Assembly (NCBI GenBank): GCA_902760865.1
Contig: CACWID010000013.1
Span: 1-61,908, forward strand
From: an uncultured Bacteroidales bacterium
Lineage (GTDB): Bacteria; Bacteroidota; Bacteroidia; Bacteroidales; Muribaculaceae
DNA: 61,908 nucleotides
Reading direction: 5' to 3'
Shown here: positions 8,682 to 18,140 of the stretch, in pieces
Layout of the letters: every line of letters starts with the position of its first letter
Position numbering within the stretch: position 1 is the stretch's first letter
The notes under the pieces: model-generated
What the model was told of the DNA's origin: nothing
Database searches by the model: none
The model's input: the letters and a program-made list of their open reading frames with translations, nothing else
Made by a program: the position numbers and the translations under genes

Positions 8682-9701
8682 GTGTGTGAAGTAGAGATAA
8701 TGAGTGAGAGGGGGTTTACAGCGGCGTTGTTGAGGTGGTTCGGGCTGTATGGGCGCGAGCTGCCGTGGCGCGGCATTGATGATGCTTATGGCATCTGGGT
8801 GAGCGAGGTGATCCTGCAGCAGACGCGCATCGAGCAGGGACGCGACTACTGGCTGCGCTTCATGGAGCGGTTCCCGACGGTGGAAGCCCTGGCCGCGGCC
8901 AGTGAGGACGAGGTGCTGCGGCTGTGGCAGGGGCTGGGCTACTATAGCAGGGCCCGCAATATGCACGCTGCCGCGCGGCAGATTGTCGAGCATGGCGGAT
9001 TCCCTCGCACCATCGAGGGCCTGCGGTCGCTGAAGGGGGTGGGTGACTATACTGCCGCCGCCGTTGGGTCGATGGCCTTCGGGCTGCCCGTTGCTGCCGT
9101 CGACGGAAACGTCTATCGCGTGCTGGCCCGCCACTACGGCATCGATGTGCCCATCAACACGACACGCGGCAAGCGTACCTTCGAGGCGCTGGCCCAGGAA
9201 CTGGTTCCCGCAGACGCGGCATCGGCCTTCAATCAGGCGATGATGGACTTCGGCGCGACGTGGTGCACGCCACGTTCGCCCCGCTGCATCGACTGCCCCG
9301 TCGCCGAGACTTGCGAGGCCCTGCGTACCGGCCGTGTTGACCAGCTGCCCGTCAAGGAAAAGAAACTCCAGGTCAAGGAAAGGCATTTTTCCTATATCTA
9401 CATCCGTCACGAGGGGATGACCGCGCTGCGGCGGCGTCCTGCGGGTGACATCTGGCAGGGCCTGTGGGAGCCGCTGCTGGTCGAGGATGCCCCGTTGCCC
9501 GACCTGGGCTGCCCGCTCATGCTGCTGGCCAGCGGCGTGAAGCACGTGTTGACCCACCGCATCCTGCTGGCAGATTTCTATCTCGCTGAACCCGAGGCTC
9601 GTCCCGAGTTGCCGCCCGGCTACATTTGGGTCAGTGAACAAGAATTGGATCGTCATGGCGTGCCCCGCCTGGTGGAGAAATTGTTCTCCATGGTGCACTG
9701 A
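8682..9701 (+). CDS. mutY: A/G-specific adenine DNA glycosylase MutY
   Basis: Base-excision repair enzyme that removes adenine mispaired with 8-oxoguanine. Visible elements are the helix-hairpin-helix LKGVGDYTAAAV (about 118-129), the catalytic Glu42 in VSEVILQQTR, Asp141 in VDGNVYRVLAR, and a 4Fe-4S ligand set C195-X6-C202-X2-C205-X5-C211. The C-terminal half carries the NUDIX-like 8-oxoG recognition domain (GDIWQGLWEPLL, VKHVLTHRI). Length (339) is normal. The ATG at 8700 (MSERGF) is an equally plausible start, and the conserved fold begins after it. The gene stands alone between the LRR gene and convergent lipoprotein genes, ending at the shared terminator 9774-9809. Confidence 0.95.
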   Translation: MCEVEIMSERGFTAALLRWFGLYGRELPWRGIDDAYGIWVSEVILQQTRIEQGRDYWLRFMERFPTVEALAAASEDEVLRLWQGLGYYSRARNMHAAARQIVEHGGFPRTIEGLRSLKGVGDYTAAAVGSMAFGLPVAAVDGNVYRVLARHYGIDVPINTTRGKRTFEALAQELVPADAASAFNQAMMDFGATWCTPRSPRCIDCPVAETCEALRTGRVDQLPVKEKKLQVKERHFSYIYIRHEGMTALRRRPAGDIWQGLWEPLLVEDAPLPDLGCPLMLLASGVKHVLTHRILLADFYLAEPEARPELPPGYIWVSEQELDRHGVPRLVEKLFSMVH

Positions 9702-9773
9702 CAGAGGGGCGGCGGGTTGCGATGGCATCGCAACTTACTGAACGGAGCTGCGGCTCGTGGTGAGGGAAAAAAT

Positions 9774-9809
9774 ACAGGCGCAAGAGGGTTAACATTCCCT
9801 TGCGCCTGT
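9774..9809. terminator. Bidirectional terminator between mutY and the 9831 gene
   Basis: A perfect 11-bp stem (ACAGGCGCAAG and CTTGCGCCTGT) has A-runs before and T residues after it, placed between convergent genes. Confidence 0.75.
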
Positions 9810-9830
9810 GTTTAATGCTGTTGACAGAGA

Positions 9831-10274
9831 TTATTCTCCGGTTTCGTCTTCGGGCGGGTTGATGTCGAAGGTGTAGGTCTTCAGCCTCTCGTTGTGCTTG
9901 ACGATGTCGCCGCTCTTGGTGGCGCGCACAAGGTGGACGAGGCAGGTCAGATGCTCTGCTTTGCTGTCATACATCTCGATATATCGCTGGTACAACTCGT
10001 CGCAAGCCTTGATCACCGCGTCATTGTCGCCCGTGGCGTTGGGGGTGGGGTAGGCTTTGCGCATGGCCTCCTTCATCAACGTGATGGGACTGTAATACCG
10101 GTCGGTGTGGTCCACGACTCCATCTACGAGGAACTCCTCTTCCACTTCCAGGTAGTAGTCGATAGTGGTTGTGGGCTCGTCGTCTTTTCCGCAAGATGAT
10201 AGCACAGCCGTCATTGCTGCCATTGTGATAGCCATCAACAGCAGCAAGCGGCACTGGTTCAAGTGATATTTCAT
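9831..10274 (-). CDS. Small lipoprotein of the CGxDDEP family
   Basis: Lipoprotein of 147 residues and unknown function. A signal peptide ends in a lipobox (AVLSSC) followed by GKDDEP. The start at 10274 (MKYHLNQC) is preferred over an upstream ATG at 10298 because the signal peptide begins there. The mature part contains IDYYLEVEEEF, MKEAMRKAYPTPNATGDNDAVIKACDELYQRYIEMY, then a C-terminal block LVRATKSGDIVKHNERLKTYTF. The same blocks recur in the proteins at 10780-11265 and 48522-48944, so this is a paralogous family. It follows the small dockerin-like gene (10337) by 62 nt on the same strand and is probably co-transcribed with it. No known domain is recognised. Confidence 0.75.
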   Translation of the reverse strand: MKYHLNQCRLLLLMAITMAAMTAVLSSCGKDDEPTTTIDYYLEVEEEFLVDGVVDHTDRYYSPITLMKEAMRKAYPTPNATGDNDAVIKACDELYQRYIEMYDSKAEHLTCLVHLVRATKSGDIVKHNERLKTYTFDINPPEDETGE

Positions 10275-10336
10275 TTCAGACTCTTGGGCTTCAGGCATCC
10301 GGCTCTCGGGTTGCGAGCCGTCAGTCAGGCCATTGA

Positions 10337-10681
10337 TTATTTGTCTTTCAGTTTCTTGTCGATAGCGTTGGTAACGTCGTCGATGGTGGGCTCACCCTCG
10401 GTCTCAATCACCGTTTTGATGAGAGCATTGATGTCGGTTTCGCTGGCGGGAGCGCGGTTGACCTGCTGCTCCTGGAGCATCTCGTTGATGAGGAAGGTGA
10501 CGTCATGGATGTTGAGCACGCCGTCCTGGTTGGGATCCATGTTGGGAGCGTTGAGCATCTGGGGGCTACCATTATGGCCCAGCAGGGCGTTCATGCACTG
10601 CTGCACATCATTGACGTCGGTTGCGTTGGCGGCAAAAGCCAAGCCAGCGATACAAACTAAAAGCGTAAAGATTTTCTTCAT
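10337..10681 (-). CDS. Small secreted protein with dockerin-like repeat
   Basis: A 114-residue secreted protein with a signal peptide (MKKIFTLLVCIAGLAFAANA). A dockerin-like segment follows: a first helix DVNDVQQCMNALLG lacking a calcium loop, and a second repeat MDPNQDGVLNIHDVTFLINEML that keeps the D-x-N-x-D-G-x-L-x-I-x-D calcium-binding pattern. The C-terminal 50 residues are helical and charged. Its dockerin resembles those of the secreted block at 39-48 kb, so it may dock to the cohesin-like domains there (inference). It sits between two lipoprotein genes of one family and has its own strong promoter (10731-10761). Confidence 0.75.
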   Translation of the reverse strand: MKKIFTLLVCIAGLAFAANATDVNDVQQCMNALLGHNGSPQMLNAPNMDPNQDGVLNIHDVTFLINEMLQEQQVNRAPASETDINALIKTVIETEGEPTIDDVTNAIDKKLKDK

Positions 10682-10730
10682 ATCTGTTTCCTTTCTTTTG
10701 ATTGTTTATGTCCGTGAATAATTGTTTATG

Positions 10731-10761
10731 CAAAGATAGTTAGGATTTCTGTAATCTGCAA
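10731..10761 (-). promoter_or_regulatory. Promoter of the 10681 gene
   Basis: Minus-strand TTG (10761-10759), a 20-nt spacer and TATCTTTG (10738-10731), 49 nt before the ATG. Confidence 0.7.
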
Positions 10762-10779
10762 CAAAAGCGGGCGGAAAAA

Positions 10780-11265
10780 TCACAATCCCGATTCGTCATA
10801 CCCCTCGGGGATGGCTCCGAAGCGGTAGGTCTTGAGGGGGGTGCTCTTTTTCACGACCTCGCCGTCGAGCCTGGCGCGGTAGAGCTTGACGATGCACACC
10901 GCGTTGCGCTCGCCGCCGCCATACATGGCCTTATACTCCATGAAGATGTCGTCGAGGGCGGCGATTACCTTTGAGTCGCTGCCATAGTAGTTGGGCTGGG
11001 GGTAAGCGATTTGGAGGGCGTGCCTCATCTTGACGATGGTCGTCGAGAGCATGTCGGCGACAGGCGATGCCGACGTTCCCTGGCTCTGGTCGTCCTCATA
11101 CAGGCTGAGTCGCACCTGTGAATTGATGCTCAAGTAGTAGCCGACGAGCAGGTCGGGCTCATCGTCACCGCAAGAGGTGAGCGTCGATGCCGGGAGGACA
11201 AGCAGCATGGCCAGCATGGTATAGCGTAATGCTGAAAGCAGTCGATGTCGATATTGGTTAGCCAT
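10780..11265 (-). CDS. Small lipoprotein of the CGxDDEP family
   Basis: A 161-residue lipoprotein of unknown function. The signal peptide ends in the lipobox STLTSC, followed by GDDEPDLL. It shares the family blocks of the proteins at 9831 and 48522: VGYYLSINSQVRL near the N-terminus, MRHALQIAYPQPNYYGSDSK, then LDDIFMEYKAMY, VKLYRARLDGEVVKKSTPLKTYRF, and an acidic tail. The spacing of conserved aromatic residues suggests a compact single domain exposed at the membrane surface. It has its own promoter (11298-11328) and is transcribed away from nadE. Confidence 0.75.
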   Translation of the reverse strand: MANQYRHRLLSALRYTMLAMLLVLPASTLTSCGDDEPDLLVGYYLSINSQVRLSLYEDDQSQGTSASPVADMLSTTIVKMRHALQIAYPQPNYYGSDSKVIAALDDIFMEYKAMYGGGERNAVCIVKLYRARLDGEVVKKSTPLKTYRFGAIPEGYDESGL

Positions 11266-11297
11266 AGTTGTCTGGATTTATTGTGATTATGATGACG

Positions 11298-11328
11298 CAA
11301 AGATAAGCAGAAAATGTGATATCTGCAA
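11298..11328 (-). promoter_or_regulatory. Promoter of the 11265 gene
   Basis: Minus-strand TTG (11328-11326), a 20-nt spacer and TATCTTTG (11305-11298), 32 nt before the ATG. Confidence 0.7.
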
Positions 11329-11413
11329 TACCGTGGGGCATAAAAACATCTTAAGGCTTAAATTGTTCTCAAAAATGTCTTTCCCGAATGGGAGGATATT
11401 CGGCGAAAATACT

Positions 11414-11421
11414 TATCTTTG
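11414..11421 (+). promoter_or_regulatory. -7 box of nadE
   Basis: TATCTTTG, 32 nt before the nadE ATG. No clear TTG lies at the expected distance. Confidence 0.5.
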
Positions 11422-11453
11422 CAGGTTAAACCAAATGAAACGATAGCAAGGAT

Positions 11454-13436
11454 ATGGCTAAGACAATCAAGAAAACGGTTACGGACTACGGTATGGTGCG
11501 TGTGGCTGCCGTTGTGCCACAAGTAAATGTCGCTGATGTAGAGGGCAATGTGGCCCACATGATCGAGAGCATTGACGCCGCTGTCAAGGCGGGAGCCCAC
11601 ATCGTGGTGCTGCCCGAGCTGTGTGTGACAGGTTACACTTGTGCCGACCTCTTCGGCAACGAGTTGTTGCTGGATGCTGCCGAGCAGGCGCTGGTCACCC
11701 TGTGTGACCGCTATAAGGACACGCCGGTGATGACTGTCGTGGGAGCGCCGTTGCGTTGCAGCGGTCATCTGTTCAACTGCGCCGTGGTGCTGAACCACGG
11801 TGACATGTGGGTGGTTCCCAAGACCTATATCCCCAACTATAAAGAATTCTACGAGAAGCGCTGGTTCACCACGAGCAACATCACCGCGATTGCCGGCAAG
11901 GACAGCATCACGGTGGGAGGTGAGGAAGTGCCCTTCGGGACACACCAGCTCTTTGAAGCCGGTCGTGCGCGCGTCGCTGTCGAGGTCTGTGAGGACCTGT
12001 GGGTCCCCGCTCCGCCGAGCAGCATCGCCGCCATCAACGGCGCCAACGTGATCGTCAACCTGTCGGCGAGCAACGAGCTCATCGGCAAGCACACCTACCT
12101 GATGGACCTCATCAAGCATCAGAGTGCCCATTGCATCGCTGCCTACGTCTATGCCTCGTGTGGCTACGGCGAATCGACTACCGACCTCGTGTTCGGCGGC
12201 AACGCCGTGATTGCCGAGAATGGCAAGATGCTGGCCGAGGGCGAGCGCTTCACCACGAAGCCCCAGATGTCTGTCGCCGACATCGACATTGCCGCCCTCG
12301 AGAACGAGCGCCGCATCAACGGCAGCTTCGCCGACAGCATGGTGCAGTTCGGCACGCCATTTGAGCGCATCCCGATGGTGGTGAACGGCCCGCTGGACTA
12401 TGAGAAAGCTGAGCTGCTGCGTCCCGTGCGCCGCTTGCCCTTCGTCCCCGCCGAGGACGACCGACTGAACGCCCGCTGCGAGGAAATCATCGCCATCCAG
12501 ACCGAGGGCCTGATGCGTCGCTTGCAGTTCACGGGCATTCCCACGATTGTCGTGGGCGTGTCGGGAGGACTGGACTCGACGTTGGCGCTGCTGGTCGCCG
12601 TGCGCGCTTTTGACCGCATGGGGCGCGACCGCAAGGACATCCACGCCATCACGATGCCGGGTTTCGGCACCACCGACCGCACCTATACCAACGCCTGTGA
12701 GATGGTCAAGTCGCTGGGCGTGACGCTGCACGAGATCAGCATCGCCGCTGCCGTGACCCAACACTTCAAGGACATCGACCATGATCCCAGCAACCACGAC
12801 GTGACTTACGAGAACAGCCAGGCACGCGAGCGCACCCAGATCCTGATGGACTATTCCAACAAGGTGAACGGCCTCGTGCTGGGTACTGGCGACCTGTCGG
12901 AGTTGGCCCTAGGTTGGGCGACCTATAACGGCGACCACATGTCGATGTATAACGTCAACGTGAGCATTCCCAAGACCTTGGTGCGCCACCTGGTGCGCTG
13001 GTTTGCCGGCTCGCTCAACGACGGCACCAAGAAGGGCAAAGCCATTCGTGCCACGCTGCTTGACGTGCTTGACACGCCCATCAGCCCCGAGTTGACGCCT
13101 GCTGCCAAGGACGGTACCATCCTGCAGGTCACCGAGGACATCGTGGGCCCCTATGAACTGCACGACTTCTTCCTGTTCAACATGCTGCGCTACGGGTTCA
13201 CCCCCGCCAAGCTGTATTTCCTGGCCCGTAAGGCCTTTAAGGGCGAATATGATGACACGACGATCAAGAAGTGGCTGCGGACATTCTGCAGGCGGTTCTT
13301 TGCCCAGCAGTTCAAGCGCTCGTGTCTGCCCGACGGTCCCAAGGTGGGCAGCGTGTCGCTGTCGCCCCGCGGCGATTGGCGCATGCCCAGCGATGCCTCG
13401 TCCAGGTTGTGGCTCGCCCAGTGTGATGAACTCTAG
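11454..13436 (+). CDS. nadE: Glutamine-dependent NAD+ synthetase
   Basis: Catalyses the ATP-dependent amidation of deamido-NAD to NAD, the last step of NAD synthesis, with ammonia from glutamine. The N-terminal nitrilase-type glutaminase domain (about 14-290) has the triad Glu55 (LPELC), Lys123 (VPKTYIPNYKEFYEKRWF) and Cys179 (VEVCEDLWVP). The C-terminal synthetase domain (about 340-650) has the ATP pyrophosphatase loop VSGGLDSTLALL near residue 367 and the later GTGDLSELALGW motif. At 660 residues it is the usual two-domain form. It is divergent from the 10780 lipoprotein, and an 84-nt gap with TCTAGA-type repeats separates it from tamB. Confidence 0.96.
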   Translation: MAKTIKKTVTDYGMVRVAAVVPQVNVADVEGNVAHMIESIDAAVKAGAHIVVLPELCVTGYTCADLFGNELLLDAAEQALVTLCDRYKDTPVMTVVGAPLRCSGHLFNCAVVLNHGDMWVVPKTYIPNYKEFYEKRWFTTSNITAIAGKDSITVGGEEVPFGTHQLFEAGRARVAVEVCEDLWVPAPPSSIAAINGANVIVNLSASNELIGKHTYLMDLIKHQSAHCIAAYVYASCGYGESTTDLVFGGNAVIAENGKMLAEGERFTTKPQMSVADIDIAALENERRINGSFADSMVQFGTPFERIPMVVNGPLDYEKAELLRPVRRLPFVPAEDDRLNARCEEIIAIQTEGLMRRLQFTGIPTIVVGVSGGLDSTLALLVAVRAFDRMGRDRKDIHAITMPGFGTTDRTYTNACEMVKSLGVTLHEISIAAAVTQHFKDIDHDPSNHDVTYENSQARERTQILMDYSNKVNGLVLGTGDLSELALGWATYNGDHMSMYNVNVSIPKTLVRHLVRWFAGSLNDGTKKGKAIRATLLDVLDTPISPELTPAAKDGTILQVTEDIVGPYELHDFFLFNMLRYGFTPAKLYFLARKAFKGEYDDTTIKKWLRTFCRRFFAQQFKRSCLPDGPKVGSVSLSPRGDWRMPSDASSRLWLAQCDEL

Positions 13437-13465
13437 AAAGTCTATATAATCTAGAAAATCTAGAA
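13433..13465. repeat. TCTAGA-type intergenic repeat after nadE
   Basis: Units of TCTAGAAA, TCTATATAA and TCTAGAAAATCTAGAA follow each other directly after the nadE stop. They resemble the array at 5346-5386, about 8 kb away. Confidence 0.6.
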
Positions 13466-13520
13466 TTAAGAGACAGAAATGGCATTGAATTTGCAGGAAA
13501 GGGTGGAAACTCGTTGAAAC

Positions 13521-16500
13521 ATGAACGTGACGAGAGGGACATATAACGTCTTGCGCAGCGTGGTAGTGACCGCGCTGGTGACTGTTGTTGTCATGACCGC
13601 GCTGGCCTACATGTCACTCCTGTTGCCGCCCGTGCAGAACCGCCTGTGCCGCGAGGGAGAGAAAGCGTTGAGCGAGTATCTGAACACCGAGGTCAATATC
13701 GGGTCGGTCTCGTTCTCGCCCTTCAATCAAGTGGAACTCAACGACGTCTTCATCCATGACCAGCAGGGCGACTCGTTGCTCCAAGTCGGGAAACTGGGTG
13801 CCGGCGTCAGCCTGAAAGAACTGTTTGCCGACCGCCGCGTGGTGGTCACCTATGCCGAAATCATCGGCCTTCAGGGCCATGTGACGCGTCCCGACAAGGA
13901 CAGCCCCACCAACATGCAGTTTATCATCGATGCCTTCAAGCCCAAGGACGATGGTCCGCCCAAGCCGTTCGATGTGCAGGTCAAGACGGTCGTCGTGCGT
14001 CAGTCCGAACTGACCTACGACGTGCTCGACCAGCCCCGCAAGGCCGGCCGGTTTGACCCCAATCATCTGGCCGTGAAGAACCTGCGTGCCGACCTCTCCT
14101 TGCCCCGCTTGAAGAACAACGACTTTGACATCCGTGTCAAGCGCCTGTCGTTTGACGAGGGCAGCGGTTTCTCGCTCAAGCGCCTCAGCACCGACGTGCA
14201 CCTGACCGACAACGCACTGGATGTGAAAGACATCAAGATGAGCCTGCCGGGCAGTGACATCCGCCTGGACGACATCCATCTGGAATATGCTTCCCTGAAG
14301 ACGCTGGGCAGCGAACTATCGCAGATGCCCTTGAGGGTGAGCACGACGGGCAGCAGGGTGACCTTGTCGGATTTTGCCGCCTTCTCCCCGGAACTGAGCC
14401 GCTTCACCGACCCGATGGACATCGATGCGACCGTGGTGCGTGCCGGGTCACGCATCGAGTTCCCCGTGCTGAACGTACAAACCTCTGGCGGCGGCCTGTC
14501 CTTGAATACCCGAGGCAGCGTCGTGCTGCCGACGCAGGGCGGATACTATTCCCTGGACCTCGACCGCATTGACCTGGATGCCAAGGCCGCCACACTCACC
14601 CAGTTGATGGCTCTGGTGCCCAACCTCTCGCCGCAGGCTCGCGACATCATCTCGCACTGCGGCAATATTGCGCTCGACGGCGAATTGCACAGCAAGAGCC
14701 AGCATCTGACCTTCAACGGCAACGTGGGGACATTGCTGGGCGCGGTGAACCTGAACGGCTCGTTGGTACAACAGCAGGGCGTTAACCGTTTCACCGGGCA
14801 CGTCAAGACCGACGGCCTGGAACTGGGCACGCTGTTGGGCAAGACCGACCTGCTGGGTCAGGTGGCGATGGATGCCCAGATCGACGCCTTGCTGCGCGGC
14901 GGTGACGTCTCGGGCCACCTGCAGGGCCACTTGCCCTTTGTTGACTTCAAGGGCGTGCGCTATCATGACATCACTGCCGACGTGAACAAGCAGGGTAACG
15001 ACTTCATGGGCACGCTGGCGATGAACGATCCCAACGGCCGCATCAGGGTCGACGGCAAGGCGTTGCTCAACGGCGCCAATTCCAACTATGACGTGAATAT
15101 CGATGCCGACGGCCTGAATCTGGCGAGATTGGGTCTCACCGACAAGTACCCGGACCGTCGCCTGAAGGCAACGGCTACCGCCTCGTTCTGGGGCAACTCG
15201 CTGGACAACGCCTCCGGCCACATTGAGGTGAATGACTTCGCCTTTACCGACAACAATGACAAGGGGTTGAGATTCAGCACCCTGCAGCTCAATGCCGACA
15301 ACAGCGGCTATGACAAGGTCATCAGCATCGACAGTGACCACATCAGCGGCTTTGTCTCGGGACAATATGACTTCAAGACGCTGCTTCCCACGGTCAAGCA
15401 CCTGCTATCGAACGCTTTCCCGCAATACTTCGGCGACTATGCCGACTACAGCCATGAGGGTCTGCCTAACGACGTGAGGCTCAACTTCGTTGTCAATCCC
15501 GATGATGAACTCAACGAGATGCTCGGCCTCCCCTTCAAGCTGGCCTACAGGGCCATTGTTGAGGGCAACTTGAACGAGAGTGATACCACCTTTGACCTGG
15601 TCGTTGACGCCCCGTTGCTTGTGCAGGGCACCAACAAGGTCATCGAGCAGACGAGGCTGCTGCTGGAACTCGACAGCATTACCGACAAGGTCGTGCTGAA
15701 CGTGCAGTCGCGCTATCCCGCCAAGAACGGCATGATCGACCTTAACCTGGATGCCAGCGGCCAGAACAACCGCATCGACGCCAACCTGGCATGGCGCATG
15801 CCCCAGCAGCACGACTTCCACGGCAACCTGAACCTGAGCGGCCTGTTGGACAAGGGCTCGCAGGGCGGCGTCAAGGCCGATATCGATATCAACCCGTCGC
15901 AGCTGGTGTTCAACGACACCATCTGGGAGGTGCCGAAGGGCCACATCGGCATCGATAACGGAGAAATCACGGTAGAGAATCTGGCTGGCGGCCGCAACGA
16001 CCAGTTCATCCACATCAACGGCAAGGTGTCGCATGACCCCAACGATGTGCTGTGCTTGGAGATGAACGACATGAACCTTGACTACGTCTTCGAGACGTTG
16101 GCCATTGACCATGTGGACTTCGGCGGCCGGGCGACCAGCAAGGTCTATGCCAGCGACCTGCTCTCGGGTGCCCCGCGCCTGTACACGCCCAGCCTGTTCA
16201 TCAAGGACATCAAGTACAATGATGCCGTGCTGGGTGACTTTGACATCAAGGCCGAGTTTGACAACGCGACACAGGGCATCCTCGTGGAGGGCGGCATCGA
16301 CCAGCCCAACGGCAAGCGCACTTCGCTCAAGGGCGGAATCTATGTGGCCGACGATTCGTTGTACATCAAGTTTGGGGCCGACCACGCCAATGTGGCCTTC
16401 CTCAAGCCCTATATGGAGGCGTTCACCAGTGATGTCCAGGGCGAGATGTCGGGCGATGCCACCCTGTTCGGCAACTTCCACACCATCAACCTGGAGGGCG

Positions 16501-18140
16501 ATATCGTGGCCGATTCCATCCGCTTCTTCCTGGACTATGTGAACTGCTGGTATTCGGCATCCCGCGTACCCATCCACATCGTCCCGGACTATATCGAGTT
16601 CAGCGACATTGCCATCCACGACCGCGAGGGGCATGAGGCCAAACTGGGCGGCTGGCTCAAGCACGACGCCTTCCACAATCCCGAGTTCAGCTTTGCCATT
16701 ACCGATGCCCGTAACTTCCTCAGCTATGACACCAACCCGTCGATCAACCCTGACTGGTACGGCACCATCTACGGCAACGGAGCTTGCTTCGTCGATGGCG
16801 GGCCGGGAGTTGTCAACATCAGAGTGAACATGACGTCGGCGCCTCGCAGCAGGTTCACGCTGGTGATGAATGACACCGAGCAGGCCGACAACTATAATTT
16901 CATCACCTTCCGCGACCGCGAGGCCAAGCCCGAGCCTGTCGCCAATCAAGTGGTGGACTCTGTGGACCTGGTTCTGAGCCAGTTGAAGAAGAAGGTCATC
17001 AAGGAGGAGAACTCCGAGCCCAGCGCCTATAACATCGACCTGCAGGGCGACATCACGCCCGACGTGGCGCTGACCGTGATCATGGACCCCGTCGGCGGTG
17101 ACCGTATCAAGGCGACGGGCGGCGGACACATGCGCCTGACCTATAATAACAACGGTGAATTGGGCACCTATGGCAAATACACGTTGGACAAGGGTACCTA
17201 TACCTTCACGCTGCAGGATGTGATTATCAAGGAGTTCACCATCCGCGACGGCAGCAGTATCAGCTTCCAGGGCGATCCCTATGCCGCCGTGCTGGACCTC
17301 GAGGCCGTCTATTCACTGAACTCCAACATCCGCGACCTGTACGAGTCCTTCGGTGATGATCCCGACCTGAACCGCACCAATGTTCCCGTCCATGCCCTGA
17401 TGCGCGCCAAGGGCATCATCTCTCAGCCCGAAATCTCGTTTGACCTGGAGTTCCCGTCGCTGACAGCCGAGGCCGTGCGTAAGGTGAAGAGCATCATCAG
17501 CACCGACGAAATGATGAACCGCCAGATTATCTATCTGCTGGCGCTGAACCGCTTCTATACCCCTGAGTATATGAACCAGAACGAGCTGCTCACGTCGGTT
17601 GCCTCATCGACGATTGCGGGTCAGCTGAGCAACATCCTGGGCAAGATGACCGACAACCTGTCGATTGCGCCCAACTTCCGCACCAACAGGGGCGACTTCA
17701 GCGACGTGGAGGTGGATGTGGCGCTGTCGAGCCAGTTGCTTAACAACAGGCTGTTGCTGAACGGCAACTTCGGTTACCGTGACAACACCTACAGCACGAG
17801 CAACACCAACTTCATCGGAGACTTTGACCTCGAGTACCTGCTCAACAGTAAGGGTACCTTCAGGCTGAAGGCCTATAACCACTTCAACGACCACAACTAC
17901 TATCTGCGCAACGGCAATGCGCTGACGACCCAGGGCGTGGGCGTCGTCTGGAAGCATGACTTCGACAAGCCGCATTCACGCAGCAGCGTGCCGGTCGAGG
18001 CCGTGGAACCCGCTCGAGAGGACAGCATCCCTCGCCGTGCGCCGTCGCCGTCCCAGCCTGAGGACAGTGCCGTGCGCCAGCCGGTACCACTGGTCACCCT
18101 GCGCCCATCTCAACAAACTCATTCCTCGACTGGTCAATGA
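13521..18140 (+). CDS. tamB: TamB-like translocation/assembly module protein
   Basis: A very large (1539-residue) AsmA/TamB-family protein anchored in the inner membrane by an N-terminal segment (VVVTALVTVVVMTALAYMSLLL, in part), with a long periplasmic beta-helical bridge. TamB proteins help insert outer-membrane proteins and are also implicated in phospholipid transport between membranes. The C-terminal TamB domain (about 1150-1500) is recognisable by YTLDKGTYTFTLQDVIIKEF, ISQPEISFDLEFPSL, MNRQIIYLLALNRFY and a final strand-rich stretch (FGYRDNTYSTSNTNFIGDFD). The last 50 residues are a low-complexity Pro/Ser/Arg tail. The stop codon overlaps the ATG of the next gene by 4 nt, so translation is probably coupled. 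Confidence 0.9.
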   Translation: MNVTRGTYNVLRSVVVTALVTVVVMTALAYMSLLLPPVQNRLCREGEKALSEYLNTEVNIGSVSFSPFNQVELNDVFIHDQQGDSLLQVGKLGAGVSLKELFADRRVVVTYAEIIGLQGHVTRPDKDSPTNMQFIIDAFKPKDDGPPKPFDVQVKTVVVRQSELTYDVLDQPRKAGRFDPNHLAVKNLRADLSLPRLKNNDFDIRVKRLSFDEGSGFSLKRLSTDVHLTDNALDVKDIKMSLPGSDIRLDDIHLEYASLKTLGSELSQMPLRVSTTGSRVTLSDFAAFSPELSRFTDPMDIDATVVRAGSRIEFPVLNVQTSGGGLSLNTRGSVVLPTQGGYYSLDLDRIDLDAKAATLTQLMALVPNLSPQARDIISHCGNIALDGELHSKSQHLTFNGNVGTLLGAVNLNGSLVQQQGVNRFTGHVKTDGLELGTLLGKTDLLGQVAMDAQIDALLRGGDVSGHLQGHLPFVDFKGVRYHDITADVNKQGNDFMGTLAMNDPNGRIRVDGKALLNGANSNYDVNIDADGLNLARLGLTDKYPDRRLKATATASFWGNSLDNASGHIEVNDFAFTDNNDKGLRFSTLQLNADNSGYDKVISIDSDHISGFVSGQYDFKTLLPTVKHLLSNAFPQYFGDYADYSHEGLPNDVRLNFVVNPDDELNEMLGLPFKLAYRAIVEGNLNESDTTFDLVVDAPLLVQGTNKVIEQTRLLLELDSITDKVVLNVQSRYPAKNGMIDLNLDASGQNNRIDANLAWRMPQQHDFHGNLNLSGLLDKGSQGGVKADIDINPSQLVFNDTIWEVPKGHIGIDNGEITVENLAGGRNDQFIHINGKVSHDPNDVLCLEMNDMNLDYVFETLAIDHVDFGGRATSKVYASDLLSGAPRLYTPSLFIKDIKYNDAVLGDFDIKAEFDNATQGILVEGGIDQPNGKRTSLKGGIYVADDSLYIKFGADHANVAFLKPYMEAFTSDVQGEMSGDATLFGNFHTINLEGDIVADSIRFFLDYVNCWYSASRVPIHIVPDYIEFSDIAIHDREGHEAKLGGWLKHDAFHNPEFSFAITDARNFLSYDTNPSINPDWYGTIYGNGACFVDGGPGVVNIRVNMTSAPRSRFTLVMNDTEQADNYNFITFRDREAKPEPVANQVVDSVDLVLSQLKKKVIKEENSEPSAYNIDLQGDITPDVALTVIMDPVGGDRIKATGGGHMRLTYNNNGELGTYGKYTLDKGTYTFTLQDVIIKEFTIRDGSSISFQGDPYAAVLDLEAVYSLNSNIRDLYESFGDDPDLNRTNVPVHALMRAKGIISQPEISFDLEFPSLTAEAVRKVKSIISTDEMMNRQIIYLLALNRFYTPEYMNQNELLTSVASSTIAGQLSNILGKMTDNLSIAPNFRTNRGDFSDVEVDVALSSQLLNNRLLLNGNFGYRDNTYSTSNTNFIGDFDLEYLLNSKGTFRLKAYNHFNDHNYYLRNGNALTTQGVGVVWKHDFDKPHSRSSVPVEAVEPAREDSIPRRAPSPSQPEDSAVRQPVPLVTLRPSQQTHSSTGQ

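Noticed and set aside
11358-12797. 479-codon minus-strand open frame opposite nadE
   Set aside because: nadE has all catalytic motifs on the plus strand; this frame has none.
15405-17129. 574-codon minus-strand open frame inside tamB
   Set aside because: Composition is V/H/Q-rich without motifs. The plus-strand TamB protein is continuous across it.
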